Assembly (NCBI GenBank): GCA_007123515.1
Contig: SKKY01000189.1
Span: 1 to 10,048, forward strand
Direction of reading: 5' to 3'
Length of the DNA stretch: 10,048 bases
Source of the DNA: Clostridia bacterium
Lineage (GTDB): Bacteria; Bacillota; Peptococcia; Peptococcales; SKKY01
The position numbers and the translations under genes were made by a program. Shown here one piece after another: positions 5,787-10,048 of this stretch. The notes under the pieces are model-generated. The model ran no database searches. It was given only the letters and a program-made list of their open reading frames with translations, and was not told where the DNA came from. Positions within the stretch are counted from its first letter, which is position 1. Each line of letters starts with the position of its first letter.

Positions 5787-7091
5787 TTGGGTTTGACCAA
5801 ACATGAAGTAATCTTACGGTACATACGAGAACTTGCTGTCGGTTCTAAGGTGTCTGTGCGCCAGATTGCCAAAGAAATGGACGTAAGCGAGGGAACGGCA
5901 TACAGAGCGATAAAAGAGGCCGAAAATCAGGGGTTGGTATCCTCAATACCTAAGGTCGGGACTATTCGGATTGAAGATGAGAAAAAAGAACTCGAAGATT
6001 TAAGTTTAAGAGAGATTGCCCTGATTGTTGAAGGTGAAGTCATTTCCGGTTCCAATAAACTGGGTTTTGTCCCGGATAAATTTGTGGTCGGGGCCACCAG
6101 TCGGCAAACATTGGAGCAATATATTGATCAGGAGACATTGTTGCTAGTTGGCGATAACACAGAGCTTCAGCAAATTGCTGTTGAAAAAAAGGTTCCGATG
6201 CTGATTACCGGAGGTTTTGAACTCGACCCGGCATTTTTAGATGTTGTTGCAAAATATAACATACCTGTGATTCAGTCGCCTTATGAGACGTTTATTAGCA
6301 TTACACTAATTAACAATGCGGTTAATGAGCGCCTTAAGACCAAAGAATTAATCAGGATAGAAGATATTATGATCGAAGATGCCTATTATCTGCAGCCTGA
6401 TCAGCTGGTTAATGAATGGCATGTACTGGCAGAAATAACCGGTCACAGTCGTTTCCCGGTTATTGATGAAAACCATAAGGTTGTAGGGATTGTAACGGCG
6501 ATTGATGTAGCCGGAAAAAGCAAAAGAGAAACGATTGCAAATACGATGAATACAAGCGTCCTTACCACAAAGCCGTCTAACCTTGTGACTCATTTGTCAA
6601 GGTTACTTATCTGGGAAGGATTTGAATTAATTCCTGTTACTGATGATAAAAATTCGCTGGTCGGTGTTGTCAGCAGACAGGACATCCTTAATTCTTTCCA
6701 GCAACTGCAAAAACAGCCACAGTTTGGAGAAACGGTTGATAATTTAACGCTTAGCGGATTTAAACTTGGAGAATATGAAGAAGGCGTAAAAATTTTTGGC
6801 GATATTACCCAATTTATGGTCAATGAATCCGATACAACCAGCACAGGAGTATTAACCACGATTATGCATACAGCGGCCTACATCGCCATAAAAAAACAAT
6901 TTCGCTGGAATACGCAAACCGAATCATTTTCCATTTACCAGCTTGCCCCGGTAGAAGTCGGAGATCATGTAGAGGTCTTTACAAAAATTTTAATGCTGGA
7001 TAAAAAATCTTCCATTGTTGAAGTGAGCCTGTATTCTGCAGAGCAGCTTAAAGCAAGAGCGATTACTAATGTTAAAATGATAAAAAAATAG
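5787..7091 (+). CDS. ytoI: YtoI/SpxR-like regulator: HTH, DRTGG, paired CBS and hotdog domains
   Basis: This 434-residue protein has the same domain order and length as B. subtilis YtoI (about 439) and is related to the CBS-hotdog regulator SpxR of streptococci. Residues 1-63 form a winged HTH ('VSVRQIAKEMDVSEGTAYRAIKEAENQGLV'-type, 22-51). Residues about 72-180 are a DRTGG domain. Residues about 190-250 ('EDIMIEDAYYLQPDQ', 'RFPVIDENHKVVGIVTAID') and 252-308 ('LIPVTDDKNSLVGVVSRQDI') are two CBS repeats, a module that usually binds adenine nucleotides. Residues about 325-434 form a hotdog (thioesterase-like) domain with 'GVLTTIMHTAAYIAI'. No catalytic residue for thioester hydrolysis is obvious, so it may sense an acyl-CoA or nucleotide rather than cleave it. 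B. subtilis also has ytoI near dnaE, so the neighbourhood is ancestral. Start TTG at 5787. Targets are unknown. Confidence 0.87.
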   Translation: MGLTKHEVILRYIRELAVGSKVSVRQIAKEMDVSEGTAYRAIKEAENQGLVSSIPKVGTIRIEDEKKELEDLSLREIALIVEGEVISGSNKLGFVPDKFVVGATSRQTLEQYIDQETLLLVGDNTELQQIAVEKKVPMLITGGFELDPAFLDVVAKYNIPVIQSPYETFISITLINNAVNERLKTKELIRIEDIMIEDAYYLQPDQLVNEWHVLAEITGHSRFPVIDENHKVVGIVTAIDVAGKSKRETIANTMNTSVLTTKPSNLVTHLSRLLIWEGFELIPVTDDKNSLVGVVSRQDILNSFQQLQKQPQFGETVDNLTLSGFKLGEYEEGVKIFGDITQFMVNESDTTSTGVLTTIMHTAAYIAIKKQFRWNTQTESFSIYQLAPVEVGDHVEVFTKILMLDKKSSIVEVSLYSAEQLKARAITNVKMIKK

Positions 7092-7102
7092 AAAATGTAT
7101 CA

Positions 7103-7136
7103 AAAAGAGCTCCCGCAAGGAGCTCTTTTCATTTTT
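7103..7136 (+). terminator. Strong rho-independent terminator between ytoI and dnaE
   Basis: AAAAGAGCTCC (7103-7113) and GGAGCTCTTTT (7119-7129) form a perfect 11-bp stem around the loop CGCAA, followed by CATTTTT. This isolates dnaE transcription from the upstream gene. Confidence 0.92.
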
Positions 7137-7167
7137 CAAAAGTAATGTATTTTTTTACTCATTCTAG

Positions 7168-7173
7168 TATAAT
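7168..7173 (+). promoter_or_regulatory. -10 box of the dnaE promoter
   Basis: A perfect TATAAT sits just downstream of the terminator and 26 bases before the dnaE start. No good -35 hexamer lies at 16-18 bases (the region reads ATGTAT and a T run). It is followed by AAAGGA (7185-7190) as ribosome site, 9 bases from the ATG. Confidence 0.6.
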
Positions 7174-7199
7174 GAAAAAAAAGAAAAGGACGATTGATA

Positions 7200-10048
7200 A
7201 TGAGTTTTGTTCATATTCACAACCACTCCTGTTACAGTTTACTAGATGGTGCCTGTAAACTCGAAGCGATGGTGACAACAGCAAAAGATCTTGGGATGCC
7301 TGCGATTGCATTAACCGATCATGGCGTTATGCACGGAGCCATCGATTTTTATAAATTATGTAAAAAAAATCATATTAAGCCGATTATTGGCTGCGAGGTC
7401 TATGTAGCGCCCCGCACCCGTTTTGACAAGCAGTCCGGGATTGATGAGAAGTCCTTTCATTTAGTGTTGCTTGCTAAAAATAGCACAGGTTATAAGAATC
7501 TGATTAAAATGGTATCAAAAGCCTGGTTGGAAGGTTTTTACTATAAGCCAAGAATTGATGCAGAACTTTTGGCAAAATACAGTGAAGGATTAATTGCCAC
7601 CAGTGCATGCATGGCAGGCGAGGTTCAAAGACTGCTCATGTCCGGTGATACGGAAAAAGCCAAAGACAAAGCCCTTTGGTTTAAGGAGCTTTTTGGAACA
7701 GGCAATTTTTACCTGGAAATTCAGAATCAGGGTATCGAAGAGCAGCGACTGTTAAATCATCAACTTCATACATTAAGCAAAGAAACCGACATTCCTCTTG
7801 TGGCAGCGAATGATATTCACTATGTAAAAAAAGAGCATTCAAAAATGCATGATATTTTACTTTGTCTCCAGACAGGAAAAACGCTGCAGGATCAGGAAAG
7901 GATGAAATTTCCTACTGAAGATTTTTATTTAAAAAGTGCCGAAGAAATGCAGCGTGCTCTCGGAGAATATCCTGAGGCTCTTGAAAACACATTAAAAATC
8001 GCCGAAGACTGCAATCTGGAATTCGATTTTACCCAAATGTATATGCCTGATTTTGCAGTGCCTGAAGGCTACGACGTTAATTCATATTTTGATTACTTAT
8101 GTGAAGAAGGCATTAAAAAACGGTATGCTGAAATTACACCCGAAGTATCAGAGCGCCTGCTCTTTGAATCCGAGATGCTTAAAAAAATGGGTTATGTCGA
8201 ATACTTTCTGATCGTATGGGATTTTATCAACTACGCAAAGCAACAAGGGATCTTCGTTGGCCCGGGCCGGGGAAGTGCCGCCGGTAGTATCGTTTCTTAT
8301 GTAATGGGAATTACCGATATTGATCCTTTAAAATACGACTTGCTTTTTGAAAGATTCTTAAATCCTGAAAGAGTCAGCATGCCGGATATTGATATTGATT
8401 TTTGCTACGAACGGCGCGGAGAAGTTATCGACTATGTGGTAGAAAAATACGGTGCTGAAAGAGTATCACAAATTATAACCTTTGGAACCATGGCTGCCAG
8501 AGGGGCTATCCGGGATGTGGGCCGGGTGCTCAACATTCCATTGCCGGTGGTTGATAAAGTCGCCAAGATGGTTCCGACAGAATTAGGCATTACCATAGCC
8601 AAAGCGATTTCTACAAATCATGAATTAAAAAAAGAAATGGAAAATGATCCGCTGATAAAAGAAATGGTTCATATGGCCATGGAATTAGAAGGTATGCCGA
8701 GACATGCCGGAACACATGCAGCAGGGATTGTAATTGCTAAGGATTCTCTTGAAAATTATTTGCCGCTGCAAAATACTTCCGACGGATTTGTCACCACGCA
8801 GTTTGCCAAAGAAAATGTGGAAGAAATTGGCCTTTTAAAAATGGACTTTCTCGGCCTGCGAACACTAACGGTGATCAATAAAGCCGTGGAAATGGTTCAA
8901 AAAAACAGAGGCATAACGATAGATTTTACAAAAACAGATCTTAACGATCCCCAAACCTACCAGATGTTATCGAAAGGGGAAACACTAGGAATCTTTCAAC
9001 TGGAAAGCTCAGGTCTTAGAGCGATTATCAAAGAGTTGCGACCCGAACATTTCGAAGACATTATTGCTCTGGTAGCTCTTTACCGTCCAGGCCCTCTCGG
9101 TAGCGGGATGGTGGAAGACTTTATTAAAAGAAAGCATAAAGAAAAAGCAGTAGAGTATCTGCATCCGATACTCGAACCCGTCTTATCAACCACATATGGC
9201 GTCATTATTTACCAGGAACAGGTAATGAGAATTGCCAGTGAAATGGCCGGATTTTCCCTAGGGGAAGCCGATCTTTTGCGAAGAGCCATGGGTAAGAAAG
9301 AAAAATATATTATCGACAGTATGAAAAAGAAATTTACTGAAGGGTCACTTGAGCACGGTGTCAACGAAAAAATTTCCGCGAGAGTTTTTGAGCTGATTGA
9401 ATATTTTGCCGGATATGGGTTTAATAAAAGCCACAGTGCAGCGTATGCCCTGTTGTCTTTTCAGACGGCTTATCTGAAGGCTCATTATCCGCATGAATAC
9501 ATGGCAGCATTATTGTCAAGCGTTATGGACAATCAGGATAAAGTTAATTTTTACATCAAAGAAGCCAAAAGAATGGGCATTGATGTATTACCACCGGATA
9601 TTAATCAGAGTGGTGAAACCTTTGAAGCAGTAGGAGACCAAATTGTTTTTGAAATGGTTGCCGTAAAAAATGTAGGGAAAAATGCAATTGAAGCGATTCA
9701 TAAAGCCAGGAGTCAGGAAGGTCCTTTTGCTTCACTTCAGGAATTTACCACCAGAGTAGATGTATCATGCGTTAATAAAAGAACAATTGAAGGTCTGATC
9801 AAAGCTGGCGCTTTTGTATCAATTAATGCTAACAGAGCACAGCTTTTGCAGATGCTTGATCAGTGCTACCATCATGGGCAGAGCGTGCAAAAAGATTTAA
9901 ATTCTACCCAGGTGTCCTTGTTTGAGATAGGATCGGATGCCGGGTTTGATGTTAAAGATTTCATTATAGAGGCGCCGGATATAGAAGATTTCAGCGAAAA
10001 AGAGAAGCTGGATTTTGAAAAAGAGTACCTTGGATTCTATGTAAGTGG
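7200..10048 (+). CDS. dnaE: DNA polymerase III alpha subunit, DnaE type, 3' end missing
   Basis: The frame opens at ATG 7200 and is uninterrupted to the window end (949 full codons). About 200 residues of a usual 1,150 or so are cut off at 'EYLGFYVSG', just before the OB-fold. It is a replicative or repair DNA polymerase alpha subunit. The N-terminal PHP domain (1 to about 270) begins 'HIHNHSCYSLLDG' and keeps H7, H9, D16, H41, E66, H87, C137, D205 and H207, which align with the nine metal ligands I recall for M. tuberculosis DnaE1. This suggests an active proofreading exonuclease. The polymerase core has 'GPGRGSAAGS', then 'MPDIDIDFCYERR' with catalytic D396 and D398, and 'LLKMDFLGLRTLT' with D549. 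'QVSLF' at 904-908 sits where E. coli has its internal clamp-binding QADMF. It differs from the B. subtilis short DnaE start ('MSFVHLQVHSGYSLLN'). Confidence 0.97.
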   Translation, partial: MSFVHIHNHSCYSLLDGACKLEAMVTTAKDLGMPAIALTDHGVMHGAIDFYKLCKKNHIKPIIGCEVYVAPRTRFDKQSGIDEKSFHLVLLAKNSTGYKNLIKMVSKAWLEGFYYKPRIDAELLAKYSEGLIATSACMAGEVQRLLMSGDTEKAKDKALWFKELFGTGNFYLEIQNQGIEEQRLLNHQLHTLSKETDIPLVAANDIHYVKKEHSKMHDILLCLQTGKTLQDQERMKFPTEDFYLKSAEEMQRALGEYPEALENTLKIAEDCNLEFDFTQMYMPDFAVPEGYDVNSYFDYLCEEGIKKRYAEITPEVSERLLFESEMLKKMGYVEYFLIVWDFINYAKQQGIFVGPGRGSAAGSIVSYVMGITDIDPLKYDLLFERFLNPERVSMPDIDIDFCYERRGEVIDYVVEKYGAERVSQIITFGTMAARGAIRDVGRVLNIPLPVVDKVAKMVPTELGITIAKAISTNHELKKEMENDPLIKEMVHMAMELEGMPRHAGTHAAGIVIAKDSLENYLPLQNTSDGFVTTQFAKENVEEIGLLKMDFLGLRTLTVINKAVEMVQKNRGITIDFTKTDLNDPQTYQMLSKGETLGIFQLESSGLRAIIKELRPEHFEDIIALVALYRPGPLGSGMVEDFIKRKHKEKAVEYLHPILEPVLSTTYGVIIYQEQVMRIASEMAGFSLGEADLLRRAMGKKEKYIIDSMKKKFTEGSLEHGVNEKISARVFELIEYFAGYGFNKSHSAAYALLSFQTAYLKAHYPHEYMAALLSSVMDNQDKVNFYIKEAKRMGIDVLPPDINQSGETFEAVGDQIVFEMVAVKNVGKNAIEAIHKARSQEGPFASLQEFTTRVDVSCVNKRTIEGLIKAGAFVSINANRAQLLQMLDQCYHHGQSVQKDLNSTQVSLFEIGSDAGFDVKDFIIEAPDIEDFSEKEKLDFEKEYLGFYVS

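Noticed and set aside
6348..6859. Two minus-strand open frames inside the ytoI-like gene
   Set aside because: They lie wholly in a gene with clear domains and lack start signals.
1..10048. tRNA, rRNA, CRISPR array, insertion sequence, prophage or defence island
   Set aside because: I looked for regularly spaced repeats, transposase-like genes, terminal repeats and cloverleaf structure in the gaps and found none. The gaps are short and the genes mostly housekeeping.

Overview
This 10 kb window is a densely packed chromosomal segment in which every gene reads on the + strand. The genes point to a low-to-moderate G+C member of the Bacillota (Firmicutes). They include an NiaR-type NAD-biosynthesis repressor, a MecA-type ClpC adaptor and a YtoI/SpxR-like HTH-DRTGG-CBS-hotdog protein next to dnaE. 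Start sites are purine-rich with some GTG and TTG starts, and rho-independent terminators are clear. I cannot name the genus. The DnaE is of the long type with a complete PHP metal site, which leans towards Clostridia-like lineages, but that is inference.

Layout. Positions 1-192 hold the 3' end of niaR, which ends in a 16-base T run. The last two T's of that run begin a consensus promoter (TTGACA-16 bp-TATAAT) for mecA (250-852). A hairpin terminator sits on the mecA stop codon, and endonuclease III (nth, 891-1547) starts only about 12 bases beyond it. Next come folD (1606-2463), an unrecognised 176-residue protein (2474-3004), a DUF401-type membrane permease (3024-4250) and a sodium:solute symporter (4282-5676). 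These four are separated by only 10, 19 and 31 bases and end at a hairpin, so they probably form one transcription unit. The ytoI-like regulator (5787-7091) follows, preceded by an inverted repeat over a possible promoter. A strong terminator (7103-7136) separates it from dnaE, which has its own -10 box, starts at 7200 and runs off the window after 949 codons.

How the genes fit together. Most are housekeeping: NAD regulation, regulated proteolysis, base-excision repair, one-carbon folate metabolism and replication. The least ordinary part is the folD, unknown gene, DUF401 and symporter run, which puts two probable organic-solute transporters behind a folate enzyme. A multidomain ligand-sensing regulator of poorly known function follows. 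There are no RNA genes, CRISPR arrays, insertion sequences or phage genes that I can support, and no stretch longer than about 110 bases lacks a gene. I do not see a convincing new defence or mobile system. The items most worth a second look are the T16 tract, the unknown 176-residue gene with its transporter neighbours, and the altered sodium-site segment of the symporter.
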